64,000 nucleotides of DNA from Bog-159 sp050011755 (GTDB taxonomy: Bacteria > Acidobacteriota > Terriglobia > Bryobacterales > Bryobacteraceae), in the NCBI GenBank assembly GCA_050011755.1, contig JBEKIM010000005.1:1-64000 (forward strand). Reading direction: 5' to 3'. Below are positions 33,566-42,667 of the stretch, piece after piece (the stretch's first letter is position 1; each line of letters begins with the position of its first letter). The translations under genes and the position numbers were made by a program. The notes under the pieces are model-generated. The model saw only the letters and a list, made by a program, of their open reading frames with translations, was not told the DNA's origin and did not search any database.

Positions 33566-36500
33566 TCACTGCCCAACCGTGATGTATCCGGTGTTGCTGG
33601 GCACGCCGGCCAGCGTGACGACTACCGGTTGATCGCCCGCCGGAGTTTCAGGGGGCACAATGAAGTTGATTTGTGCGACTCCGACCAGGTAGTACGGAAT
33701 TCCGGCAAACGCGATCTGCGCGGGCACGCCGTTCACTAACACTTGCACCCTGGCATACGGATCGGGCAGGCCCGAAACGGGCGCCTGGTTGGGCGGCGCG
33801 GCGCCGGTAGCCACCGCGGGCGTCACTGGACCTTGGCCGGTCAGGTACAGCGTGACATAGCCTCCGGCTGTCGCGGCGGCGCTGGGCGCGATGTGCCGCC
33901 GGTCTGAAGCCAGAAAGATGCCGGGCGCGACCGCGTTCACATAGACGGACTGGTTGGCGATCTGTCCGCCCGCATTCGAAACCGTAAGTGTCGCGGGCCC
34001 CGGTGGAACCTCATAAGGGACCTGTACATTCAACTGCGTGGGCGAAACGTAATAAAGCGGCGCCGCAATGCCGTTCATCTTCACGCTGGTTCCCTGCATC
34101 GTCAGCGGCAATGGCAGAACGCCGGCGGCCTCCGTGCCGGCCGCCAGATTCACGCCCGGATCGAACAGGCTCAGTACCATGCCGGGCGCCGCTCCGGCTT
34201 CGAACGAGGCGCTGTTCAGGTATGATATTCCGGTTGCGGGCGCCTGATATGTAATGGGGATAGTTTGATACTGGGGCGTCGACATCAGCGACTGAATCAC
34301 CAGGGAGGCGCGATACAGGCCACCCGGAACCAGACCCGCCGGGTTCACGGACACCTGCATGGCGGTGGCGCCCATGCCGGATGCTGGAGTGATGCTCAGC
34401 CACGCCGCGGGCGATTGTTGGTAGACGAGAGTCGCGCTCCACGCGAGGCCGCTTGCTCCGGGATCGACTGCTACGCTGGCCGCCGCCGGCTGCGCGGAAG
34501 TGAATTGAAGCGCAGGCGTGTTCACGCTCAGTGGGGCGGCACTGGGCTGCACCGAGAACACAAAGCCGGGATAATCCGAAATCTGAGCGGAGCTTGAATT
34601 GGTAGCGGAGAGATCCATCAACAGCCCGGTCCAGGGATAAATGAAGGGATCGATTGTATTGGGCCAGCAGAGATCTCCTTCCACGGTTCCCCCCGCCGGG
34701 ATGTATGTGGATGCGAAGGACGAGAGCAGGGATGATATATCGGGGCCGATGTCAACTATGCTTAGAGCAGTCAGCGTGACCGGAGAATCACCGGCCGACT
34801 GCAAGACCACGTGCTGCCGGATGGGGCACGCCGGCGCCGCCGGATTCACGTAAATAAGCGCCGGGAGCCCATAAGCGAGCAAACCCGAGGCTGACCCGGC
34901 GGGGTCCGCGAATTGCGCGTAAAGCGATTGGGTCCAGGTCGTGCCGGAGCCGGGATCGACTCCGCCGATCCCCACGTTGTTGCTCTGGCTGTAAGCCACG
35001 TTGGTCAGATCGATGACCGCGCTGACATAGCCCGCCGGAGGAATCGTAGCGCTGCCAAACAGAGCGCCGATTTGGCCGGAAAGATCTTGTCCCGCCGCTG
35101 TAAGTTGCGTGATGGTGGTGGCTACTCCGGCCGTTTCCGTGAGTCCCAAAACAAAGCGCCAGTGGGTTGTTGAACCCACCGTGATTTGCGGAACGATCGG
35201 GTAGGCATTCGGAGGGAAGAGATCGGCGTTTACGGCGGCGATCACTCGCGACTGCGCATTGGCGACGTTGAGAGTGACGGGAATTGTAACCGGCGTGCCC
35301 GTTCCCACAGTGACTGTATACGAGGATGTGTAGGTTCCGTTGACGAAGAGTGCCGGATTCCCGGCCCCCACTATGATGGTTAACGGCGTATCCGCATTGA
35401 TCAGTGTGGGCGTGTTGAAAGCGCTCGTCTGGATCCCATAGGTCAGCCAGGGATCGGCCGCCTGTATCGAAAACGGAACCGGCGTCAGGCTCGTGGTGGT
35501 CACCTGCATGGAATTCGACCCGCCGGATGGCTGGCCTAACGACGTATCCAGAACCAGCGCGGAAGGGGTGACCGAAAACGGGGGCGCCGTATTCACATTG
35601 CCGGTGAGATAGGGCTGGAGCGCCGTATCGGCCACCGAAAGCTTGCCGTAAGCGGCGCGCTCGAATCCGGTGCAAATGGATTCCGGTGAGTCCGCCGATC
35701 CCGAAGCCGTCCCCACCACTTCCGCATTCGAGTTCAGCAGAGGCGAGCCCGAGGAGCCCGGCTCGATCACTCCCTTGTCGTAATTCACCTGATAGTCCAC
35801 ATTCGCTGGAATCATGGTGCCGGAGATATCGATGGGCTCGTCGGCGCTGCGCTCTCCGAAACTGATTCGCGCCCAGGATCCCTGTGGATGATGAATGCCC
35901 ACCACAGGATCGCCGATGTTAGGCGGAGTCGTCGTCCAGCCGAATAAGTACACTCCCGCCGGCGCGGGCGCCGTAAGGGCCAGCAGCGAATAGTCGCCTT
36001 CCTCAAACGGTGCGCTGGTCAGGTAAGTGGCTCCCGTCTCGGTTCCTATAATGCCGATGTCGGCGCCGGTGTTGTTGCATACGCTCGACTGATAGCCGAA
36101 GATCAGGTTGGCGCTGCGCGCCTCCGAAGCGCTGCTGATGCAATGGTTCGCCGTCAGCATATAGGGCGCGTAAGCCAGGCCTGTGGGATTGAGCAGCGCC
36201 CCGCTGCAGGTATAGTCTCCGCCATTATCTCCGGCGAACTCGTACTCTACCACTCCGCTTGCATACTGCGCCCATTCGGGATAACAACTCACGTCCAGTT
36301 CGCAGGCGGCCGGAGAGTCTGGCGTGGTGCGCGGTCCGGAGGCGTCCGGGAGGATCGATGCCCATTGATGGATCACCGCATCCACGCGAAACGGCAGTGC
36401 CGTGGGTGCGCCCGCGGGCGCGTCGAATTCCACGATCGCTTCGTCGGACTCGACCGTCGAAGACCAGAACTCGCCCGTTCCAAACAAACCTCGTCCCGTG

Positions 36501-36916
36501 TAAGGGCCGGCCATGCTGGCATGCCGCGGATCGTAAAGCCATACCTCTCCGCCGGCTACCGAAAAGTCCTGGAAGTGTACGCGCAGCGCCTCGGCGCCTG
36601 TGGATCGGAGCGCGGCTCGCCACACCCGCCGGCCGTCCGGCAGCGTTGCGCTGACCGCCCGGGACAGCTTGTCTGGCGCCACTGCCCGCTGCACACCGAT
36701 CTGCCGCACGCCGTAGCGTGGCAGCGGCGCGGCTTCATCCGGGGTGAGCCGTCCGGGGTCCCACGCGATCGGACCTTCGAGTTTCGAGGCATAGCCCGGC
36801 GGCAGGCGATTCCTTTCGCTGGACGGCGCCACCCGGGGCCCCTGCGAGAAGGCTCCGGGTACATGCTGCGCGCAGAGGGCCAGCGGCAGGCATGCGATCG
36901 GCAGAAAGTGTTTCAT
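33566..36916 (-). CDS. Secreted trypsin-like protease with TIGR03437 domain
   Basis: An 1116-residue exported protein with signal peptide (PIACLPLALCAQ). An N-terminal propeptide-like region (about 20-215) precedes a chymotrypsin-fold protease domain similar to lysyl endopeptidases: His in MLTANHCIS (H258), Asp in EEGDYSLLAL (D308) and the nucleophile in EPGSSGSPLL (S389), all intact. Two or three beta-sandwich domains follow (about 465-870), then the Solibacter-type TIGR03437 domain at the end (ISYLNSASFEAGAAPG, PLYYVSPTQLNVQVPYEVP, YLVGVAQINFIVP). It is likely active outside the cell. It lies 28 bases before the mutS2 start on the same strand, but the functions are unrelated. Confidence 0.9.
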   Translation of the reverse strand: MKHFLPIACLPLALCAQHVPGAFSQGPRVAPSSERNRLPPGYASKLEGPIAWDPGRLTPDEAAPLPRYGVRQIGVQRAVAPDKLSRAVSATLPDGRRVWRAALRSTGAEALRVHFQDFSVAGGEVWLYDPRHASMAGPYTGRGLFGTGEFWSSTVESDEAIVEFDAPAGAPTALPFRVDAVIHQWASILPDASGPRTTPDSPAACELDVSCYPEWAQYASGVVEYEFAGDNGGDYTCSGALLNPTGLAYAPYMLTANHCISSASEARSANLIFGYQSSVCNNTGADIGIIGTETGATYLTSAPFEEGDYSLLALTAPAPAGVYLFGWTTTPPNIGDPVVGIHHPQGSWARISFGERSADEPIDISGTMIPANVDYQVNYDKGVIEPGSSGSPLLNSNAEVVGTASGSADSPESICTGFERAAYGKLSVADTALQPYLTGNVNTAPPFSVTPSALVLDTSLGQPSGGSNSMQVTTTSLTPVPFSIQAADPWLTYGIQTSAFNTPTLINADTPLTIIVGAGNPALFVNGTYTSSYTVTVGTGTPVTIPVTLNVANAQSRVIAAVNADLFPPNAYPIVPQITVGSTTHWRFVLGLTETAGVATTITQLTAAGQDLSGQIGALFGSATIPPAGYVSAVIDLTNVAYSQSNNVGIGGVDPGSGTTWTQSLYAQFADPAGSASGLLAYGLPALIYVNPAAPACPIRQHVVLQSAGDSPVTLTALSIVDIGPDISSLLSSFASTYIPAGGTVEGDLCWPNTIDPFIYPWTGLLMDLSATNSSSAQISDYPGFVFSVQPSAAPLSVNTPALQFTSAQPAAASVAVDPGASGLAWSATLVYQQSPAAWLSITPASGMGATAMQVSVNPAGLVPGGLYRASLVIQSLMSTPQYQTIPITYQAPATGISYLNSASFEAGAAPGMVLSLFDPGVNLAAGTEAAGVLPLPLTMQGTSVKMNGIAAPLYYVSPTQLNVQVPYEVPPGPATLTVSNAGGQIANQSVYVNAVAPGIFLASDRRHIAPSAAATAGGYVTLYLTGQGPVTPAVATGAAPPNQAPVSGLPDPYARVQVLVNGVPAQIAFAGIPYYLVGVAQINFIVPPETPAGDQPVVVTLAGVPSNTGYITVGQ

Positions 36917-36950
36917 CTTTCGCGAAGACCTATTACATGATACTGCCCGG

Positions 36951-37391
36951 CTATGTGCGTGCGCGCTCGCGGAAGCCCTTCTCGATCACGGGCAAGGTGC
37001 CTTTCGTAATCGGATAAGTGCATAACTTGCCTTGTGCCACCCAGGCGGCGCGGCTGGCATCGTCGGCAGCCTTGAGAAATCCGCCGGTGACGCGGCAAAC
37101 ATAGTCGATGAGCACATAGTGATATTCCGGGACGCCCTGCGCATCGCGGATGATGCGCTCGAAAATCTCGAGCACCTTCACCGGCTGGACCTCCAGTCCG
37201 GTCTCCTCGCGCACTTCGCGAACGATGCCTTGTTCCAGTGTCTCGCCGGTTTCGAGCGCGCCGCCGGGGAGTGACCAGTAACCCTTCATCGGTGCCTTAC
37301 CACGCTCGATAAGCAGGATTCTGCCCCGATTAAAGATGAGCGCGCCGACGCCCAGGATGGGGCGCTTCGGATAGCGCCGGTTATCGGACAT
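36951..37391 (-). CDS. Nudix hydrolase
   Basis: A 146-residue Nudix hydrolase, which cleaves a nucleoside diphosphate linked to another group. The Nudix box is complete: it starts with GGALETGETL and ends REVREETGLEV (about residues 41-64), with the metal-binding REVREE Glu residues in place. The preceding PRLGVGALIFNRGRILLIERGK-like region fits the ADP-ribose/8-oxo-dGTP group, but the substrate cannot be set from the sequence. It ends 34 bases before the secreted protease gene on the same strand. Confidence 0.92.
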   Translation of the reverse strand: MSDNRRYPKRPILGVGALIFNRGRILLIERGKAPMKGYWSLPGGALETGETLEQGIVREVREETGLEVQPVKVLEIFERIIRDAQGVPEYHYVLIDYVCRVTGGFLKAADDASRAAWVAQGKLCTYPITKGTLPVIEKGFRERART

Positions 37392-37413
37392 TGTATGCAG
37401 TCTTCATTATTAT

Positions 37414-37527
37414 CGTGGCGCACGCTTCAGCGTGCCGGCGGGACTTTTAAGTCCCGCTAAGCCGCCTTTCAGGCGGCCCAAAACGGCGGACTGAAGTCCG
37501 CCGCAGCACGCTGAAGCGTGCGCCACG
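37414..37527. repeat. Complete dispersed element with 22-bp terminal inverted repeats, copy R4
   Basis: A 114-base block whose first 22 bases (beginning CGTGGCGCACGC) are the exact reverse complement of its last 22 (ending GCGTGCGCCACG). Between them lie three hairpins: GCGGGACTT/AAGTCCCGC, GCCGCC/GGCGGC and GGCGGACT/AGTCCGCC. It is the most complete copy of the family in the window and stands between the SMP-30 gene and the Nudix gene. Confidence 0.85.
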
Positions 37528-37565
37528 CGCTGCGGCCAGTCATCATGAGATAGTCCAAACTCCAG

Positions 37566-37599
37566 AACCCGGCTGCGGCTAGGATTGCCCGCCCTCCAA
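37566..37599. repeat. Right-end fragment of the dispersed repeat, copy R4b
   Basis: CCCGGCTGCGGCTAGGATT followed by GCCCGCCCTCCA matches the right end of the R3 copy. It ends directly before the stop codon of the SMP-30 gene. Confidence 0.6.
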
Positions 37600-38535
37600 T
37601 TATTTGGCCTGCGCGGGGCTAATCGACGTCGCGCCCCGCCCCGCCACCCGCACGCGATAAACCGACGTTCTCGCCGTGATATACAGTGTCAGCAAATCGG
37701 CGTCGCCGAACGTGCAGTTCGAGGGCGTCTCGGCGACCGGGATCGTCGTCAGCAGCTTGCCTTCCGGGCTGTACACCACGATGCTCTTGGCGGCCACGTA
37801 CAGATTGCCGTCCTCCGCGGCGCGCATGCCGCCGGGAATGCCTTCAACCTTCGAGACCAGCATCCGCTCGCCCGAGACTTCGCCCTCGCGATCCACATCG
37901 TAGGCGCGGATGTTGCGCTCGTCGGAATTCGCGACGTAGAGGATGCGCCCGTTCGGCGAAAGCGCGATTCCGTTGGGGCGCCCGCTGGGCTTCGCGATCA
38001 CCGACAATTGGCCCTTTGGCGTGATGTGGTAGACGCCATAGAAATCCAACTCGCGCCGGTCCTGCTGGTTCCCGAATGCCGGATCGGTAAAGTAAACGTG
38101 GCCCGATTTGCTCACCGCGATGCCCAGAGGCGCGTTGAGCCGCTTACCGTCCCATTGATCCGCCAAAACTTCGTTGTGGCCTTTTTTGTCCGTTCGCGTC
38201 ACGCGGCGGGCGTGCGTCTCGCAGGTATACAGGCGTCCCTGCGCATCGAACGCGTTGCCCGCGGCCCCATTGGACTCCGCGCGGTACTCCTCGGCGTCCC
38301 CGCCCGGCACATACTTCATGATCCTGCCGCTAGGGACATCGCTGAATAACAGGTAACCTTCCCGCGACCACGCCGGACCTTCGGTGAAGCGAAAGCCGTG
38401 CGCCACCTTTTCGACTTGCGCCTCTCCCGGCGCTGCGGGAGGTTCCTGGGCAGCCAGAGGAAACAGAAGCAGCCAGAGCGCCACAGCGGATCCCCGCGGA
38501 CCCGCGCAGACCCGCAGGTCTGCACCACAGGTCAT
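37600..38535 (-). CDS. SMP-30/gluconolactonase family protein
   Basis: A 311-residue six-bladed beta-propeller hydrolase of the SMP-30/gluconolactonase/LRE family, which opens sugar lactones. The metal ligands are visible: Glu in FTEGPAW (about residue 52), Asn in RPNGIALSPNGR (about 178) and Asp in YVANSDERN. A leader (SAVALWLLLFPLAAQ) suggests export. The start at 38535 overlaps the BON gene stop as ATGA. Codons 4-17 contain palindromes, as do those of the caspase-like gene, so the true N-terminus may begin at a later start codon. It may act with the sugar operon at 2279-5282, though not adjacent. Confidence 0.88.
   Translation of the reverse strand: MTCGADLRVCAGPRGSAVALWLLLFPLAAQEPPAAPGEAQVEKVAHGFRFTEGPAWSREGYLLFSDVPSGRIMKYVPGGDAEEYRAESNGAAGNAFDAQGRLYTCETHARRVTRTDKKGHNEVLADQWDGKRLNAPLGIAVSKSGHVYFTDPAFGNQQDRRELDFYGVYHITPKGQLSVIAKPSGRPNGIALSPNGRILYVANSDERNIRAYDVDREGEVSGERMLVSKVEGIPGGMRAAEDGNLYVAAKSIVVYSPEGKLLTTIPVAETPSNCTFGDADLLTLYITARTSVYRVRVAGRGATSISPAQAK
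38486..38523. repeat. Palindromic block inside the N-terminal codons of the SMP-30 gene
   Basis: GCAGACC/GGTCTGC (38506-38523, 4-base loop) and GCGGATCC/GGACCCGC (38486-38505, one mismatch) lie side by side between the coupled start codon and the signal peptide. They are similar in size and layout to the dispersed hairpins but of different sequence. Confidence 0.5.
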
Positions 38536-38834
38536 CGCGGATTGCCCTTACCCACCACCACCAGTTGATTATCGACCTGTTTTACACCGGAAACTTTGTG
38601 CGCCAGTTTTTCGGCTTTTTCCTTTTGCTGCGGGTATTCTACTTTGCCCTTCAAAGTCACGACGCCGTCCTTTACCTCCACCTCCAACGCTCCGCCCTTA
38701 ACCACCTGGTCGTCGGCCAGTTTGCGCCTGACAATGTCGTAAATTTGATCGTCGGAATAATGTTTTTCCGCCGCCCACGCGCCCCCGGCCAGGGCTAAAA
38801 CGACGAGTAAAGAGACTAACGTTTTAATTTTCAT
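38532..38834 (-). CDS. Periplasmic BON-domain protein
   Basis: A 100-residue protein with a signal peptide (LVSLLVVLALAGGAWA) and a single BON domain (about 25-97): YDIVRRKLADDQVVKGGALEVEVKDG, VTLKGKVEYPQQKEKAE and VSGVKQVDNQLVV. BON domains bind phospholipid or envelope surfaces, as in OsmY. Its start overlaps the era stop by 11 bases and its stop overlaps the SMP-30 start by 4, so it belongs to the minus-strand run phoH-ybeY-corC-era-BON-SMP30. Confidence 0.85.
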   Translation of the reverse strand: MKIKTLVSLLVVLALAGGAWAAEKHYSDDQIYDIVRRKLADDQVVKGGALEVEVKDGVVTLKGKVEYPQQKEKAEKLAHKVSGVKQVDNQLVVVGKGNPR

Positions 38835-39729
38835 CTGTTCCGGCCATTGTACGCCAGTCGAGAGCCGACAGGAAGGCCGGCTTCTCGCGCCAGTTCGGCT
38901 GTACCTTGATGTGAAGATCCAGATAAACGTGACGGCCGAAGAGGCGTTCCATGTCCTGCCGCGCCAGCGTGCCGATGTTTTTCAGCATGCCGCCGCCGGC
39001 GCCGATGATAATGCCCTTCTGCCCATTGCGCTCTACATAGATCGTAGCGTAGATGCGAATCAGTTTCGCACCGTCTTCCCAGGAATCCACGGACACCGCC
39101 ACGGAATGCGGCACTTCCTCGCGCGTGGCTTGCAGGATTTTTTCGCGAATCAGTTCCGCCGCCAGGAAACGCTCCGGCTGATCGGTGATGTGGTCCGCCG
39201 GAAAATATGCGGGGCCTTCCGGAAGACGGTCGACAATGCCCTGGCGCAGCTCGGCGAGGCCGTCGCCCTTGCGCGCCGACACCGGAACGTAATCCGCGAA
39301 TTCGTACAGCGCGCGGTATTGCTCGATCAATGGCAGCACCGCGCCCTTGTCCTTGTGCAGCAGGTCGACTTTGTTCAAGATCAGCAGCGTAGGGCTGTCG
39401 GCCTTGCGGATCAGGTCGACCGCGTGCCGGTCCTCGATCCCGAATTTGCGCGACACGTCCACTACCAGCAACAGCAGGTCGCGCTCGCTAAGCGCCGCGC
39501 GCACGGCGTCCATCATGCGCTTGTCCAGAAGCGATTCGGCTCTGTGAATGCCGGGCGTATCGAGAAAAACGATCTGCGCATCGGGCAGCGTCAGCACGCC
39601 CTGTATGGACGTGCGGGTGGTTTGGGGTTTGCTGGCGACGATCGCGATCTTGGCCCCAATCAACTGGTTCAGGAGCGTGGACTTGCCGGCATTCGGCCGG
39701 CCGAGAATCGAGACGAAGCCGGATTTCAT
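38824..39729 (-). CDS. era: GTPase Era
   Basis: A 301-residue GTPase needed for 16S rRNA maturation and 30S assembly. G1 is GRPNAGKST (residues 10-18), G2 TTRTS, G3 DTPG (57-60), G4 NKVD (about 119-122) and G5 SARKGDG. The C-terminal KH domain has IIIGAGGGMLKNIGTLAR. It follows corC with an ATGA overlap in the conserved phoH-ybeY-corC-era order, where ybeY also acts on rRNA. Confidence 0.97.
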   Translation of the reverse strand: MKSGFVSILGRPNAGKSTLLNQLIGAKIAIVASKPQTTRTSIQGVLTLPDAQIVFLDTPGIHRAESLLDKRMMDAVRAALSERDLLLLVVDVSRKFGIEDRHAVDLIRKADSPTLLILNKVDLLHKDKGAVLPLIEQYRALYEFADYVPVSARKGDGLAELRQGIVDRLPEGPAYFPADHITDQPERFLAAELIREKILQATREEVPHSVAVSVDSWEDGAKLIRIYATIYVERNGQKGIIIGAGGGMLKNIGTLARQDMERLFGRHVYLDLHIKVQPNWREKPAFLSALDWRTMAGTDEN

Positions 39730-40985
39730 TGTGTCACCGGCTGCGAGCGGCGCACTCGCACTTGCGCTACCCGCAATTCATCGCTGGCCAGAATGTCGAT
39801 GTGGATGCCCTCGCGCTCCACCGATTCGCCCGCTTGCGGCACCCGGCCCAGCCACTCGGTGACCAGCCCCCCCACCGTAGTCGATTCGATCTCTTCCTCC
39901 GGGTGGAAGTCCAGCAGATCCCCAAGGCGTGCCACGTCGAAGCTGCCGGAGACGATAAATCCGCCCTGCCCGTCTTCCTGCACGTCGGAGTCAGGCTCGT
40001 GCTCGTCGCGGATTTCGCCCAGAATCACTTCCACCAGATCCTCCATGCTGGCGAGACCCGCCGTGTTGCCGTATTCGTCCACCACGATGACCATATGTGT
40101 ATTGTCCTGCTGCATCTCGCGCATCAGGTCGTTGACCGCCTTGGTTTCCGGCACGAAACGGATCGGACGGATCAGCTCGCGCACCGTGCGGTTGGCCCGC
40201 TCGTCCTCGTCCAGCTCAAACATATCGCGCACATGCACGAAGCCGATGATCTGATCGATAGTATCTTCGTACACCGGAATGCGCGAATACTGCTCGTTAA
40301 TGACCAGTTGGCGCAACTCTTCGAGGGTCGCGCCTGCCGAAATCGCGACGATATTCGGGCGCGGCGTCATCACCTCGCGTACCACTTTGTCTCCGAACTC
40401 CACCACCGATTGGATCAGTTTGCGGTCTTCCTCTTCGATCAGGCCTTCCTCGGTGCCCGCGGAGATCAGTGCCTCGATGTTCTCCGCCTGCGTGGGCGGT
40501 TCCTCGCCGCCGTTGCTGTTGTCGGTGATCTCCACCAGGGACTGGAAAAATCCGAGCACCGCCACGCACGGTTTGGCGAGCATGCCCACCGCGCGGATCA
40601 GGCCCGCAAGCGGCGCCAGCCATTGCGCCGCGGTGCGGCGGTAAAGCACCTGGGGCAGCACATAAGCCATCACGATCATCGTGAGCCACGAAGAGACGGC
40701 GGTTTCCAGCACTTCCGGCCACGTCCAGGCCTGGCCATCCGCGAACACCAGGAAGTAGAGAATGCCGATCAGGAGGATGGTGGTGTGTTTGACCAGGGTG
40801 AAGGAACCCGCGCCGTCGTCGGTCTCGAAGCCGATTTTATCTTCCAGGCTTTCCTTAAAGAACTTGATGGCGGGGAAATCGCGGGTGCGCAGCCGCAGAC
40901 TCTCCAGGTACAGAAGTTGTACGAACGTGACCAGGCCCAGCAGCAGCGCGAGGGCCATGATGAGAAGGATGAGGGCTGCGGTCAT
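39726..40985 (-). CDS. CorC/HlyC (CNNM-type) family protein
   Basis: A 419-residue membrane protein with an N-terminal DUF21-like region (helices at about 3-26, 66-84, 94-112 and 124-145), a CBS pair (VMTPRPNIVAISAGATLEEL to about 310, including HMVIVVDEYGNTAGLASMEDLVE) and a C-terminal CorC_HlyC domain (about 335-415). Such proteins take part in magnesium/cobalt efflux. It overlaps ybeY upstream and era downstream by 4 bases each, as in many genomes. Confidence 0.93.
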   Translation of the reverse strand: MTAALILLIMALALLLGLVTFVQLLYLESLRLRTRDFPAIKFFKESLEDKIGFETDDGAGSFTLVKHTTILLIGILYFLVFADGQAWTWPEVLETAVSSWLTMIVMAYVLPQVLYRRTAAQWLAPLAGLIRAVGMLAKPCVAVLGFFQSLVEITDNSNGGEEPPTQAENIEALISAGTEEGLIEEEDRKLIQSVVEFGDKVVREVMTPRPNIVAISAGATLEELRQLVINEQYSRIPVYEDTIDQIIGFVHVRDMFELDEDERANRTVRELIRPIRFVPETKAVNDLMREMQQDNTHMVIVVDEYGNTAGLASMEDLVEVILGEIRDEHEPDSDVQEDGQGGFIVSGSFDVARLGDLLDFHPEEEIESTTVGGLVTEWLGRVPQAGESVEREGIHIDILASDELRVAQVRVRRSQPVTQ

Positions 40986-41440
40986 CGCGAGAGCCGTGCG
41001 GCCTTCATTGCCCGTTCGATCAGGGCGGTTGGCAGCGAGAAGCGCCGGCGCCAGCGGCCTTCGGCGCGCCGCATCTGGCCCGTGTCGGTTGCGTGATCCA
41101 TGCCCAACAGGTGAAGCAGACCGTGCAGCATCAAAATGCGGATCTCGTTTTCCAGGGAGTGCCCGAATTCGGCGGCTTGCGCGCGCGCCCGGGCCGCCGA
41201 GATGGCGATTTCTCCCAGTTGCCCGGTTCCGGGGAACGACAGCACGTCCGTGGCGTAATCTTTGCCCAGGAACTCGCGGTTCAGGCGCCGCAGCTCGCTA
41301 TCGCCTGTGACCAGGCAGGTGAAACCCGCGCCCTTGGCGACTTCGCCGCGCAGAGTCCGCGCGAAGCGTTCGAGACCGACGCGGTCCAGTTCCGCCGGTG
41401 CGCGGCGGAACAAAACTATATGGTCGTCTGAGGCAGACAT
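40982..41440 (-). CDS. ybeY: Endoribonuclease YbeY
   Basis: A 152-residue zinc endoribonuclease for 16S rRNA 3' maturation and ribosome quality control. The zinc motif HGLLHLLGMDH is at residues 106-116 (H106, H110, H116), and the conserved YATDVLSFP precedes it. The start overlaps the phoH stop by 25 bases and the stop overlaps corC by 4. Confidence 0.96.
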   Translation of the reverse strand: MSASDDHIVLFRRAPAELDRVGLERFARTLRGEVAKGAGFTCLVTGDSELRRLNREFLGKDYATDVLSFPGTGQLGEIAISAARARAQAAEFGHSLENEIRILMLHGLLHLLGMDHATDTGQMRRAEGRWRRRFSLPTALIERAMKAARLSR

Positions 41441-42447
41441 GTATCGGGAGCCGTTTCGGCGGGGGGTTCGGTCAGTTTCAGGCTAAGCTGCCGGCCGGCG
41501 CCGACCGCTTCGTTGTAGCGCTCATAAGCCCTGACGATGCGCTGCACCAGCGTGTGGCGCACCACGTCGCGGTCGTCGAACTGCACCATGCTGATGCCTT
41601 CCACGCCGCGCAGCACTTCGAGCGCGTCGATCAGGCCGCTGCGCTTCCCGGGCGGCAGATCGATCTGCGTAATGTCGCCGTTCACCACCATTTTTGAATT
41701 GAATCCGGTGCGCGTCAGCACCATCTTCATCTGTTCGGTGGTGCTGTTCTGGGCTTCGTCCAGGATGATGAAACTGTCGTTCAGCGTGCGCCCGCGCATG
41801 AAGGCGATGGGGGCCACCTCGATGGTGTTTCGTTCCAGTAGCTTGTCGACTTTTTCGGATTCCATCATGTCGAAGAGCGCATCGTAGAGCGGGCGCAGGT
41901 AAGGGTCGACCTTTTCCTGCAGCGTGCCCGGGAGGAATCCCAGCCGTTCGCCGGCTTCCACCGCGGGACGTGTGAGAATAATGCGTGAAACCCGCTTGCT
42001 GAGCAGCGCCGAAACCGCCATGGCCACGGCGAGGTACGTCTTCCCGGTGCCCGCCGGCCCCACGCCCAGCACCAGGTCGTTGCGCTCGATCGCCTCCAGA
42101 TAGCGGCGCTGGTTCACCGTCTTGGGCGCCAGCATTTTCTTGCCGAAATTGCGCTGCCGGCCGCTTTGCACCAGCGCCCGAAAACTGACTTCGGGGTCCT
42201 CGGTAACTACGCGTAGATAACTGTTCAAATCGCCATTATTGAAGACGTGCCCCTCGCGCACCAGCGCCGCGTAGTCTTCGAGAATGGTTTCGGCGCGCGA
42301 TACGGCTTCGGCGTCGCCTTCAATCTCCAACAGGTTGTCGGTCAGGTGCGTGTTCACTTTCAGGCCCGACTCGATTAACCGGATGTTTTCGTCGCGGGTG
42401 CCGAAGAGGCTCTCGACGCCCCGGCTGATTTGCACACTGGATTTCAT
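41416..42447 (-). CDS. phoH: PhoH-like ATPase (YbeZ)
   Basis: A 343-residue PhoH ATPase. An N-terminal KH-like region (about 12-80) precedes the ATPase with Walker A GVGPAGTGKTYLA (about 129-141), the RPAVEAGERLGFLPG segment and Walker B FIILDEAQNST; ITQIDLPPGKRSGL follows. PhoH and YbeY are partners in ribosomal RNA handling, and here the reading frames overlap. It is the promoter-proximal gene of the minus-strand run ending at 37600. In the 220 bases upstream (42448-42667) I see no further gene. Confidence 0.95.
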   Translation of the reverse strand: MKSSVQISRGVESLFGTRDENIRLIESGLKVNTHLTDNLLEIEGDAEAVSRAETILEDYAALVREGHVFNNGDLNSYLRVVTEDPEVSFRALVQSGRQRNFGKKMLAPKTVNQRRYLEAIERNDLVLGVGPAGTGKTYLAVAMAVSALLSKRVSRIILTRPAVEAGERLGFLPGTLQEKVDPYLRPLYDALFDMMESEKVDKLLERNTIEVAPIAFMRGRTLNDSFIILDEAQNSTTEQMKMVLTRTGFNSKMVVNGDITQIDLPPGKRSGLIDALEVLRGVEGISMVQFDDRDVVRHTLVQRIVRAYERYNEAVGAGRQLSLKLTEPPAETAPDTCLPQTTI

Positions 42448-42667
42448 TTAGTTAGTGTGTGGATACCTCCAAGAGATTTAAAGCGCAAACGAGGGATAGC
42501 GGCCGGTTCTGGCGGCCGGTTGGTAAACCGGATGTCCGCGGTGCGGGGTGGTCAAAAACCATCCGTCACTAAGTATAGCAGGTGGCAGAGTTGGGGGGCG
42601 GGTCGTTTAATCGCAGTACTCTTCAGCACATATTTGCCGAAGCGCCTGCCCGCTTTGGATGGCTTCC

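Noticed and set aside
42448..42667. Possible small gene or RNA between phoH and the Flp pilin gene
   Set aside because: No frame has a start with a ribosome-binding site, and no strong hairpin with T-run is present.
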